A stretch of DNA of 64,000 bases, from assembly GCF_004135205.1 (NCBI RefSeq), contig NZ_CP035490.1:496001-560000 (forward strand), written 5' to 3'. Below, in pieces: positions 30,765 through 39,271 of the stretch (the first letter of the stretch is position 1; every line of letters starts with the position of its first letter). Below the pieces are notes generated by a model that worked only from the letters and a program-made list of their open reading frames with translations, had not been told where the DNA came from and did not search any database. Source of the DNA: Hahella sp. KA22. Lineage in GTDB: Bacteria > Pseudomonadota > Gammaproteobacteria > Pseudomonadales > Oleiphilaceae. Position numbers and translations under genes: made by a program.

Positions 30765-33700
30765 ATTTGAATCCTTTTTCCTTTGCGGATTTCACCTAGC
30801 AGCGCCTCGCGCATGGATTTCAGATAGCATTCCACATCGGTCTCGTCGGCCAGCCAAGCCTTATAGAAAGAGACCTTCACCGAACGGCTGGGCACATACT
30901 CGATGCGCGGTTCCGGTTTGGCGGGTAGCGCGGGTTTCGCACCTTCACCCTGCGTGGCGGTTTCGCCAGGTTCCGGCGCAAGCTCGGGTGTTGACGCCGG
31001 TTGCGCCCAAGATGTCATCTGCGAAAGTAGGCGCTGATAGTCGCTTTCCTCAAATCGGCGCAGGGTGTCGCGAATAACGGCAATCAGCTTCTGGCGCTCA
31101 ATGGTTGTGTTGAGTTTGTTGAACTGACGGGTGATCTGCTCTTGCTGATCGCCGTTCAGTGTGCTGAATTCCGGCATGCCACAGAGGCGGCCTTTTAGAG
31201 TGGCGACGGTTTCCTTCGCCCAGGCAATCTCGGCCTCAGTCTGGGCGGTGACCTTCTCCTGCAGGGTTTCAACTTGCGTCTTCACCTGCTGCATGCGGTT
31301 GCCCTTGAAACATTCTGGATCGATCAAGCTGGCAACCATCTGGGCGGCTTCTTCGCCTTCGATGTAGGCGAAGTTGGGCTCCTGGGTTTGAACGAACTTG
31401 TGGGCGTTATCGAAGATGCCTTTCTGCGGGCCGCTCATGAATTTGCGGACAGGATCGATGACGCATTCCTTCATATCGAGCAGCGCGTCTTCCTGGCGGA
31501 TGAGTTCGGCCAGATACCAAGTATAGGGCTTGCCGGTCAGCTCCTCGAGTTTCTCAAGCACCGGTTTCAGCGCATTCAGGAACGTGTACTGGGATGCCTG
31601 GGTCGCCAGCGGTTTGAGCTGATGCATGAGTTCCTGGAGCGCGGCGCCTGTTTCCTTGCCGAGCGCTTTTGCCTCACTAGCGTGGGGCGGGGCATCGAAG
31701 AAGTCCTCAAAGAAAACCTTGAGGGCGCGGACCTGCGATGCAGTGAATTCGACCTGAGGCTCCAGCACTACATTGCCGTGTATGTGGGTGTTGCGCAACA
31801 CCCGTTCCAGCTCGTCCTCTTCGAGCAGGTTGCCGTCGGCGCGAACCTCGACCTTGCCGCGAGCACATAGGTTGGCCAGTGTGCAGAGCACGGCTGCATA
31901 GTACCAGCCGTAGGGCTTGCGTTCGAATTTCTCCAGCAGATTTTTTAGCGTGGTACGCACGCCACATCGGTTGTTGCTCTGGATGAGCGCCAGAAGCTCC
32001 TGCTCAGACTCCGCCAGAGAAATGGTGTCGTTGCTGAACAACCCTTGCTGCGAGTGCTTGAGGCATTTGGCGATGTCGTTCTCGGTGTAGGTGATGCCGC
32101 GCAGCATGCGGAGGTTCGGATAGGCGCGGGAGATGAGTTCGTGGAACCCACCCACTACCCGAGTCTGCGCATCCTCTGAATCGGTCCCAATGTCAGAACC
32201 TGCCACGAACAACTTAGCCTTGCCCATCAGGTCTTGAACGCGCTGCTGCAGGTTGGCATAACGTTCCCGGTTCTGGAAGCCTTTGTCGGTCAGAATGCGT
32301 TTCACCGCCTCTTGCAGAGTGATCGAGATGTTCTGACGGATGTATTTCTCCGTCCACTTGTACATGAGAATATCGCGAACGAGCCGTTCATCCGCCGGCA
32401 CCAAGACCAGCAGTTCGTCCCGGCCCATGTTCTGCATCCGCAGAATGGACTCGTTTTCGGCGTTTTCATGGAACGGACTGATAACATGAATGGCCAGCTC
32501 GTATTCCCGCCCGTATAGCCGATCATCGAGCTTTCTGGAGAACGGGTAATCCTGGCCAATCTCGTCGTAGCGGATCTTCCGATGCTTGATAACGTGGTCA
32601 AAAATGATCTTCTCAAGCTCGGCGGCAACATCCGATGATTCCACCTCTGTGTTCTTGATATCCTGCTCGACGTCTTTTTCCTCGTCGGTCAGGTATTCGT
32701 AGAGCTCGCCATTGCGCTGCACGTAGGTCTGTTGTTCCAGGAGACTAAGGGCTTCTTCGACTCTTTTTTTAAGCGCGGGTAGTCCTTGCTTGAAGCCGTC
32801 CAGCATGAGGACACACAGGTTGCGAACGGTGGGCTTGAACTCCTTGACATACTTGACCAGGAAAAGCGTTTTCAATAGCTGGATCGCGAAGGGACCGTCA
32901 AGATGGTTTTCTGCCTGGATAATGGCTCGCTGGATACTGGATTTCAACACAGTGCGAATGCCCTCAAACATCAGGTCAAAGGTCGCCAGCTGACCGACTT
33001 CATGATCCGCAATCCGGATTGCTACCTGCTGGAATACTCCGAGCATGGAGCGTTCACCTACCGAGCTGTGCTTGCCCTCAAAGGCGTTATGATGCGACAG
33101 GTTCTGAATGGCTGACTGGAATAGCGCGAACTGATACGGAATGAACGGATAGCTGTGAATGAAGTGATCACGATCCTGATAATTCCGGTAGGTTTGCGAG
33201 CCGTCTGCAAAGTCGAACAAGGTCTTAAAATTGTTGGATTGTGCGTGATAGATGTCCGACAGAATGCGCACGCCATCTTCGGTTTTCATGAGCAGACGCT
33301 TCTGAATAACCTCCGCCACGTCGGCGCTGGTCAGCTTCATGCGATTGGCGAACCGCGACTGGATTTTCGAGAAGTCGTTACCTTGCTGTTTGCCCATCTC
33401 GCCAACAACCGTCCCCATGTCCTCCTGGGCGGTCACGATGACCCATGCGCGGCCTCGGCATTTGGTGGCCATACTCTCGGCGATAGTTTGGAGATTGGTC
33501 ATCAGCTTGACGCTTTCAGCGATGTACTGACCGACCTCATCGACAAAGAAGTTCAGGCGGAAATCAGGTGATTGCCGATCGATATACGCATGTACCTGCT
33601 CGGCAAAATCCTCGATGGAGACACGATATTGGCTGCGGTATTTATCAAGTATTCCCATGGCCAGCGTTTCATCACTCCCGGTTACCAAGGCATAGGCTTT

Positions 33701-34312
33701 GGCAATGTTTTTCGCTTCGAGCAGAGCCTGCTCACGACCCTTTTGCCAAGTTCTTCCCGCTGTGGATTCATAGGTTGATTTGAATCTCTCATAGAGGTCA
33801 CGGCTGTCAAGGTCGCGTTCGAACTGGGCGATGTGGCCCTGCTTGCCGTAGTAGCCACACATCTCGTCGAAAACCTTGACGAAAACGGCTAGGAGCGCGT
33901 CCATCTGGGTCTTGCTGATGACATCCGATTTCTGGTCGATGTTGAACAGAATGCTTTTCGATGGGATCGAAACAGCTCTCTTGAGATCGCCGCGTAAGAT
34001 TTCATTCTCGCCACACTTGGGCAGGAATAGGTCAAGTGTGGAAACTCCGTCGATCTGCCGGTTCTCGAGCAAGAGCGCCAGCATCTTCAACAGGTGGGAT
34101 TTACCGGACCCAAAGAAGCCGGAAATCCAAACTCCATTAGCGCCTTCATAATTGTTGTAAGCGTCTAGAAAGGACTCAAGCCGCTTCTCGACTTCGTTGG
34201 TCAGAACGTATTCTTCAATCTCGAGGCGAAGGCTAGCTTCATCGTCAGCTTTGATGACCCCTTCAATTGGGCGGTCAACTGGCTTGTTAAAAATGGCCTT
34301 AAGAGTCATCAC
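30761..34312 (-). CDS. brxC: BREX P-loop ATPase BrxC
   Basis: This 1183-residue protein has a Walker A in ISGFFGSGKSHLLK (about 63-76) following the family's start (TLKAIFNKPVDRPIEGVIKA). The region RAWVIVTAQEDMGTVVGE is also typical. BrxC is a large STAND/AAA-like ATPase essential for both BREX methylation and exclusion. It lies between brxB (12-base gap) and the small ORF that overlaps its stop. The C-terminal 80 residues are Pro/Glu/Ala-rich and end in a conserved basic segment. Confidence 0.94.
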   Translation of the reverse strand: MMTLKAIFNKPVDRPIEGVIKADDEASLRLEIEEYVLTNEVEKRLESFLDAYNNYEGANGVWISGFFGSGKSHLLKMLALLLENRQIDGVSTLDLFLPKCGENEILRGDLKRAVSIPSKSILFNIDQKSDVISKTQMDALLAVFVKVFDEMCGYYGKQGHIAQFERDLDSRDLYERFKSTYESTAGRTWQKGREQALLEAKNIAKAYALVTGSDETLAMGILDKYRSQYRVSIEDFAEQVHAYIDRQSPDFRLNFFVDEVGQYIAESVKLMTNLQTIAESMATKCRGRAWVIVTAQEDMGTVVGEMGKQQGNDFSKIQSRFANRMKLTSADVAEVIQKRLLMKTEDGVRILSDIYHAQSNNFKTLFDFADGSQTYRNYQDRDHFIHSYPFIPYQFALFQSAIQNLSHHNAFEGKHSSVGERSMLGVFQQVAIRIADHEVGQLATFDLMFEGIRTVLKSSIQRAIIQAENHLDGPFAIQLLKTLFLVKYVKEFKPTVRNLCVLMLDGFKQGLPALKKRVEEALSLLEQQTYVQRNGELYEYLTDEEKDVEQDIKNTEVESSDVAAELEKIIFDHVIKHRKIRYDEIGQDYPFSRKLDDRLYGREYELAIHVISPFHENAENESILRMQNMGRDELLVLVPADERLVRDILMYKWTEKYIRQNISITLQEAVKRILTDKGFQNRERYANLQQRVQDLMGKAKLFVAGSDIGTDSEDAQTRVVGGFHELISRAYPNLRMLRGITYTENDIAKCLKHSQQGLFSNDTISLAESEQELLALIQSNNRCGVRTTLKNLLEKFERKPYGWYYAAVLCTLANLCARGKVEVRADGNLLEEDELERVLRNTHIHGNVVLEPQVEFTASQVRALKVFFEDFFDAPPHASEAKALGKETGAALQELMHQLKPLATQASQYTFLNALKPVLEKLEELTGKPYTWYLAELIRQEDALLDMKECVIDPVRKFMSGPQKGIFDNAHKFVQTQEPNFAYIEGEEAAQMVASLIDPECFKGNRMQQVKTQVETLQEKVTAQTEAEIAWAKETVATLKGRLCGMPEFSTLNGDQQEQITRQFNKLNTTIERQKLIAVIRDTLRRFEESDYQRLLSQMTSWAQPASTPELAPEPGETATQGEGAKPALPAKPEPRIEYVPSRSVKVSFYKAWLADETDVECYLKSMREALLGEIRKGKRIQI

Positions 34313-34323
34313 GCTTCCCTCGT

Positions 34324-34908
34324 TTATGCTTCGCAGTGGAAGATGTTGAATGCCCGATAGTACTTGTCGTCATGTAGCCTTCCGAAGAGATCGAGCGATG
34401 CTCCAGACTCCAGGGAGTGGGTGTAGGCTCCAGGAAAAAACAGGACAGTCGGCTTTTCTTTCGCTGTGCTCTGCAAATTGTTCAAAACGTTGTGCGACCG
34501 GATGTAGGGGAACACTTCGCCAACGCCAGACAGAAAAAGTACTTCGAAATCCGTGCTTGCCATCTTGGCTGCAATGGCCGGAACAAGGTGTGTTTCCGGG
34601 TCCAACACGCCTTGCAACAACTCTTTGAGCTGCTCTTTGGAGACAGAATCCTCCATCTCGACAATCTGGTTCCAGATGTCACGCTCTTTGAGGATTTCTA
34701 TCGACAGATCATATAGATTGATCTCCAGAATCCGAACACCAGCCTGCTCAAGGCGATTGACCAGCTGACGCTGGAGCCGCTCCATATCAATAGCCTCTTC
34801 CGACTTGAAGGGACATATGAAAAATGGGACCTCGTTACCTAGACCTTGCTTGTAGAGGAAACGCTGGCCTGAGATCACAGCGAAGAGATGCTGAAATCTG
34901 TCCTGCAT
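34324..34908 (-). CDS. brxB: BREX protein BrxB (DUF1788)
   Basis: The protein of about 195 residues matches DUF1788/BrxB: QDRFQHLFAVISGQRFLYKQ, then EVPFFICPF, GVRILEINLYDLSIEIL and VLFFPGAY. The frame opens at 34947, overlapping the end of brxA. I prefer the ATG at 34906-34908 because CCAGG lies six bases upstream; the ATG at 34912-34914 is an alternative. BrxB is a small core component of type 1 BREX with no assigned catalytic activity. Confidence 0.88.
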   Translation of the reverse strand: MQDRFQHLFAVISGQRFLYKQGLGNEVPFFICPFKSEEAIDMERLQRQLVNRLEQAGVRILEINLYDLSIEILKERDIWNQIVEMEDSVSKEQLKELLQGVLDPETHLVPAIAAKMASTDFEVLFLSGVGEVFPYIRSHNVLNNLQSTAKEKPTVLFFPGAYTHSLESGASLDLFGRLHDDKYYRAFNIFHCEA

Positions 34909-34934
34909 TGTCATCCTGGCTATATCTGCTGCCA

Positions 34935-35546
34935 CTACGCCACCCACTTCAGCTCTGATTCAAATACAGGGAAGTACAAAACATCCCTGCGGCTGCCTTG
35001 ATTGAACAGTTCCAGAAGTCTAGAGCTGAGCATAGCCGCGTGGATCATGTTGCAGGCTGTTAAAAGATCGGCCTCGCGAAGCATCTTGAACAGGACCTGC
35101 CGCAATTTGCCTCTTGTCGTCGGAGTGATCTCATCCAGTTCCCAATGCCACTCGGATTTTCGGTTGAAGAAGGAATCAAAATCCTCGTGGGTCAGATCAC
35201 TTTTCAGTGTTATGTAGCGCTCTCGAAGCACTTCGACGGCAAAATCAGCGATTAATCGGTACCGACGGCAAACGGCGAGCCACAGGAGATAGGCTTGCTC
35301 TTGGTGACTGCTCTCAACAAGGAATTCAAGCTCACCTGGACTCAGCATCCTAAGTCGAGAAATAACTTCGCAGCAGACTCGTTTGAGCGTATTGAGTGTT
35401 CTGGTTTGCAGTAGATTCTCTGCGATGACCTTGTCTCGAACAGAGCTCCAATCGTCAAGATCGAGATGCAGCGCGGCCAGCTTCACCGATTCGCAGTGAA
35501 ATAGACTGCCTGTTGTAAATGACATGCTGTACTTATCGTTGTTCAT
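34935..35546 (-). CDS. brxA: BREX protein BrxA (DUF1819)
   Basis: This 203-residue protein fits BrxA (DUF1819), an all-helical DNA-binding protein: SMSFTTGSLFHCESVKLAAL at the start, QAYLLWLAVCRRY in the middle and RDVLYFPVFESELKWVA at the end. It is the first gene of the BREX operon. The normal promoter region has been shortened: recognisable IS3 remnant begins about 80 bp upstream of the start codon, so transcription must start within 35547-35630 or arrive from further upstream. No brxR-type regulator gene is present. Confidence 0.9.
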   Translation of the reverse strand: MNNDKYSMSFTTGSLFHCESVKLAALHLDLDDWSSVRDKVIAENLLQTRTLNTLKRVCCEVISRLRMLSPGELEFLVESSHQEQAYLLWLAVCRRYRLIADFAVEVLRERYITLKSDLTHEDFDSFFNRKSEWHWELDEITPTTRGKLRQVLFKMLREADLLTACNMIHAAMLSSRLLELFNQGSRRDVLYFPVFESELKWVA

Positions 35547-35627
35547 TCTTGGTCAGGATCCCATCTTATAATGTTCGGCTGCGCCCACCGGCGGCTCTCC
35601 CCCCGTTCATTCCCTGTATCCTGTAGT

Positions 35628-36012
35628 GATCTAATCGTTCCGGACATTAATAAGGAAATATCCTTCAACAATTAAGGCGCCAGCAGGAATCAGAAAAGGT
35701 CATATAAACAGTATACAAAAGAGTTCAAAAAATAGGCGGTTTCGTTGATGCTCGATCCAGTTTATTCTGCTCTAGAACACGCTAAATCCTTCGGATTAGG
35801 CCCAATATGCTCTACAAGTGGAAGGAAAAGATTGAAGCTCAGCTTGAAAACCAGGTTCTGGCTGAAGACGAGCGCGCCGAGTTAAAACGGCTTCGCAAAG
35901 AAAACAAAGAGCTGCGCATGGGAAAGGAAACTCTAAAAAAGACTTCTGTAAATTCAAGCGGAGTTGAACCACTTCCCAGTGAAAGTTTTGCGCTAGGCTC
36001 TGCGCGTAATTA
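35628..36012 (+). pseudogene. Decayed IS3-family copy (orfA and start of orfB)
   Basis: The left end (GTGATCTAATCGTTCCGGAC) and orfA follow the intact element at 43458 closely, but with indels and stops in the first half (for example AAAAAATAGGCGG). The stretch 35807-35940 still encodes MLYKWKEKIEAQLENQ and the following helices. It runs on into the start of orfB (CAAGCGGAGTTGAACC) and stops abruptly at about 36012, where a different IS remnant begins. It cannot encode transposase. Confidence 0.85.
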
Positions 36013-36411
36013 ACTGTCTCATAGCCCCTGAGGCCGCCAGATCCTCCGAAACCACCACAGGCCACATGTCAATTGCAGCAATCCCAGATAATCTCTGTCC
36101 TTTTTGTCATAACGAATCAGTAGCGCACGGCATTTAGACAACCATCCAAACGTCCGCTTCACCACGATCGCCTCCAGCATTGCTTTCCACCTTCGGGGTC
36201 GCGCCGTCGTTCAGGTAGTGCGTATGGGCGGCCAAGCGTTTGAGACTGTAGTCGAAGTCGTTGGCGATGGCCGTTCCATCTGGGACTTTCAGCCGCTGTG
36301 CCCGCATCCACTCATGCAGTGTCTCTGCGATAGGATTCGAACAGGCTTGCCAAAGCCGTCATCGCTCATCGGCTGTCAGGGTGCGGACCTAATGTTCAGC
36401 TTAGAGCTTTC
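36013..36411 (-). pseudogene. Remnant of an IS5-type (IS427-like) transposase
   Basis: On the minus strand the piece reads VVKRTFGWLSKCRALLIRYD, then KKDRDYLGLLQL, a typical C-terminal end of IS5-family transposases (V-E-R-T-F-x-W-x-x-x-x-R-x-L pattern). The reading frame is broken upstream, and only a few hundred bases remain between the IS3 remnant and the pPIWI-RE gene. It is inactive. Confidence 0.6.
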
Positions 36412-39060
36412 CTATTCAGCCGCTTTTGAGAGCAAGTAAGCCTCATGTAAAGGAAAAGGCAGTATTGTCATATCGTCTGTCGCTATATGGGCACGCATAG
36501 CTTGACGCGCAAGCGAAACCAAATCTAAAGCATCAAATTGTTCAGACTTCATCATCACGACAATTTCGTTCAGTGAGGGAAACCGTCTATGCTTAAATTG
36601 GTGTGCTCCAGTTTCATGGCGAGATTTCTGATTACTACTCCTCACTGCACTGCTCATTTGTAACGGTTTGGGCAAGCCACGGGTCAACCAGAAAGTCCTT
36701 TCAGTTCTTTGCTCGTGAAAGACGCCAGATGTAATACCTTGTTTGTTATGCTCCACCCAATAACAGGGTGATTTCACCGGCTCGTCAGTAATACGCACAA
36801 CAGATATGTTGTCGTTTGGCGTCAAGACGCGTTGCGGTTCAGCATCACCAATACTGCCCAGTTCTAGGCGATCGGTTCTGAGTTTTTCGTTATTCCCAAA
36901 GCTCTTAACAAATCTCCGTATGTTGGTGGCTTCAGCAAACAGTATGGTCGGAAATTGATCTCTAGGAGTGGCTTCTGCATAAAACCGCTCAATCTTGATA
37001 GTTCGCTCGTTACCTTTATTGAATTGCAGATTGGCGACTTTTCCCTGCGTGATCCTCATCAGGGCTTCCGGGTATGTGCACCAACTTATCTGTTCCTGCT
37101 CGTTCATCAGGGCAACAGACAGCTTCCCACTCTGAGACTGAATGTATAGAGGCGTTAGTATTCCACTCTTTCTACCAGCTTGGTTGGCGCTCACGCCAGC
37201 ATTGCGATTGATGACATACCAAGCAGCGAGCCGAATTGCGTCATCCTTGACGGGAGAAACGCCAAGTGCGCGCAGAAGATCTAATACAGAGTTTTCATAA
37301 GCACAGCGTTCCGCAATATTTTGCTTATCATCAGGGTCAGTGAAATCAATCTTGCTATCAACGGCTGGGTCAAACAGGCGGGTTTGCGCCACAGCGCCTT
37401 CTCGAGCCAAAGCAGCATATGCTAGTAGATAGGGGTCTCGCTCGGGCTCATCCAATAGAGCCGAGTTCATTTCGACAAAAGCAGCCCAAGGAGAATGAGA
37501 GGTAGGTTTGGCGCTGCCGGCATGCTTAACCATCTTAATGGTGGCTTCGTCCCATTTTGTTTGTAGTAGACTTTCTTTCGCTTTCATCAATAGTGGGTAG
37601 GCAACCTTCTCGGGAAGTTTTGTCTTATCGATGTTGTCAGTTCTTTGGGCTAGGGGACCAGATGTTAGACTCCTGATATCTATATTCAGGCCATCTGTGT
37701 ATGTCCAAACGCCATCAACAATTTCATCTGGATGCCCCAACAAGGACTCCAGTGTCGAATGAAGGAGATTTTGCCCTTCCGGCCTGGATTGAAAATGCCT
37801 AATTGCCAGTGTTGATACGCCACGATCTTCCTTCCCCAGGGTCAACATAATTGCCTGTCGCAATTCGCTTGCATCTCGATTGAGAACTGACAGCTTGGTC
37901 TTAGGCTTGGCTCGAACCGTCCTTTGCATGTCAATTCGACGAAATCCGGCAGACGCCAAGTGCTCATCAAGGAAAACCAGATGATTCCCTCGCTCAGGAT
38001 GGCTCACACCCGTCCCCGCTGGTAACTGATCATCACCATGAACTGACCCCAGTCTGGGTAAGATGGCTAAATTGCTCCCGAAAATGGCTTCCAAGCCTAG
38101 GCGGTCAGCAGTACATTGAAGGCCTGAAAACTCAAGTATAGATTTTAGAACACGCCGGCTTTGACTGAGTTCTTCAACGTTGTCTTTTTGGTCGTACCAC
38201 CAATCTCGCCTACTGACTTCCAGCTCAATACAACGCATCCTTGTTGAGTTGGATGTCAGATTAGCGTCTGCAGGCAAAAAGATATCAAGATAGCGAGATC
38301 GTACTTTCTTTAAATCGTACTTTGTAAGACTTCCATAATTTCGGGTGCTGATATTAACGGATACTCTAATATTCTTGCTTTCAGGGGTCGTGGCTGCGGA
38401 CACGGTAAAAAGCTCAGTCCACCAACCAGATGAGCGCCGACTGTCGACCGGAGTGACTTCGTATCTCAAAAGCGATTTACCGGAATACAAGGTATCACGC
38501 GGACCTGACGACACAAGTGTTCCTTCATCTGGATTTCCAGTGTTAATTGCTTTGCCTTCCAAGGCACGAGCTGCGATGAGCGTCAGTAGATCATACGCTC
38601 GCAGGTCTTTTGGGTAGGCACAAAAGTAATTTGAATAGAGGAAGTCATCAATGGGCCTCTCTGTCCAGGCATCTTGAGATGATACTCTACCATCCATGAA
38701 GAGGTTGTTGATCTGGGGAGCTTGACTCGGAAGGATAAAACTTATCCATAGCCTCAAAGCTGCTTCTACCTCTTTTCTTATCTCCGAAAGCTCTTTCCCT
38801 GGGGCGATACACGTAAGGCAAAGTGTTTTAGGCTGACCATATACTGGCCAATCAACGGTACACAAATCAACAACCGGGGCAACCCAACCCAAGACCGCCG
38901 CCAGCCCGCCAAGATCAGCGTTGTATTTGTCTGAGTGACCTTGGGCCTGCCTAATTGCATTATAGATTCGCGCGGGCATTGCATATCGTACAAGCCGAGT
39001 GTCAGGACATGATTGAAGATCAAACTCATAAAAGTAGGGATGCAGAATTGCTTTACTCAT
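36412..39060 (-). CDS. pPIWI_RE protein (prokaryotic Argonaute-like)
   Basis: This 882-residue protein fits the pPIWI-RE family (pPIWI_RE_X module then RNaseH-type PIWI domain, formerly DUF3962 and DUF3893). The N-terminal half has the family-like start (YFYEFDLQSC, VRYAMPARIYNAIRQAQ). The C-terminal region has the conserved run around ERTFWLTRGLPKP, then PSLNEIVVMM and an ending LPFPLHEAYL. No intact DEDX tetrad is evident; the family is named for conserved Arg and Glu instead. The systems were predicted to use a PIWI-bound guide or R-loop with a helicase and a nuclease against invading DNA. Both partner genes lie upstream on the same strand. Family call is from pattern and context. Confidence 0.78.
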   Translation of the reverse strand: MSKAILHPYFYEFDLQSCPDTRLVRYAMPARIYNAIRQAQGHSDKYNADLGGLAAVLGWVAPVVDLCTVDWPVYGQPKTLCLTCIAPGKELSEIRKEVEAALRLWISFILPSQAPQINNLFMDGRVSSQDAWTERPIDDFLYSNYFCAYPKDLRAYDLLTLIAARALEGKAINTGNPDEGTLVSSGPRDTLYSGKSLLRYEVTPVDSRRSSGWWTELFTVSAATTPESKNIRVSVNISTRNYGSLTKYDLKKVRSRYLDIFLPADANLTSNSTRMRCIELEVSRRDWWYDQKDNVEELSQSRRVLKSILEFSGLQCTADRLGLEAIFGSNLAILPRLGSVHGDDQLPAGTGVSHPERGNHLVFLDEHLASAGFRRIDMQRTVRAKPKTKLSVLNRDASELRQAIMLTLGKEDRGVSTLAIRHFQSRPEGQNLLHSTLESLLGHPDEIVDGVWTYTDGLNIDIRSLTSGPLAQRTDNIDKTKLPEKVAYPLLMKAKESLLQTKWDEATIKMVKHAGSAKPTSHSPWAAFVEMNSALLDEPERDPYLLAYAALAREGAVAQTRLFDPAVDSKIDFTDPDDKQNIAERCAYENSVLDLLRALGVSPVKDDAIRLAAWYVINRNAGVSANQAGRKSGILTPLYIQSQSGKLSVALMNEQEQISWCTYPEALMRITQGKVANLQFNKGNERTIKIERFYAEATPRDQFPTILFAEATNIRRFVKSFGNNEKLRTDRLELGSIGDAEPQRVLTPNDNISVVRITDEPVKSPCYWVEHNKQGITSGVFHEQRTERTFWLTRGLPKPLQMSSAVRSSNQKSRHETGAHQFKHRRFPSLNEIVVMMKSEQFDALDLVSLARQAMRAHIATDDMTILPFPLHEAYLLSKAAE

Positions 39061-39271
39061 GTTCCTATCCTATCAAGTAATTACAACCCAGAAGATTTCT
39101 ACGCTATGTTCAACTGCCACCAGCCATATCATCGGCAATTCCATTCGCGTAATCAGTTTTTATATCCATGACAAACCGGGGTAGAGGGAGGTTGGGCAAA
39201 CGAGGATACACCGTTGGGCCTTACTTTCGGATGAGTACGATCATCACAATTTGAGTAAATCCCTGCTATGT

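Noticed and set aside
30324-30770. 148-codon plus-strand ORF in the brxC-pglX gap
   Set aside because: It is opposite the coupled minus-strand ORF and lacks a ribosome site; the minus-strand ORF is the better candidate.
36013-36411. Considered as a functional small gene upstream of BREX
   Set aside because: The minus-strand sequence matches only the C-terminal end of an IS5-type transposase and the frame is broken.
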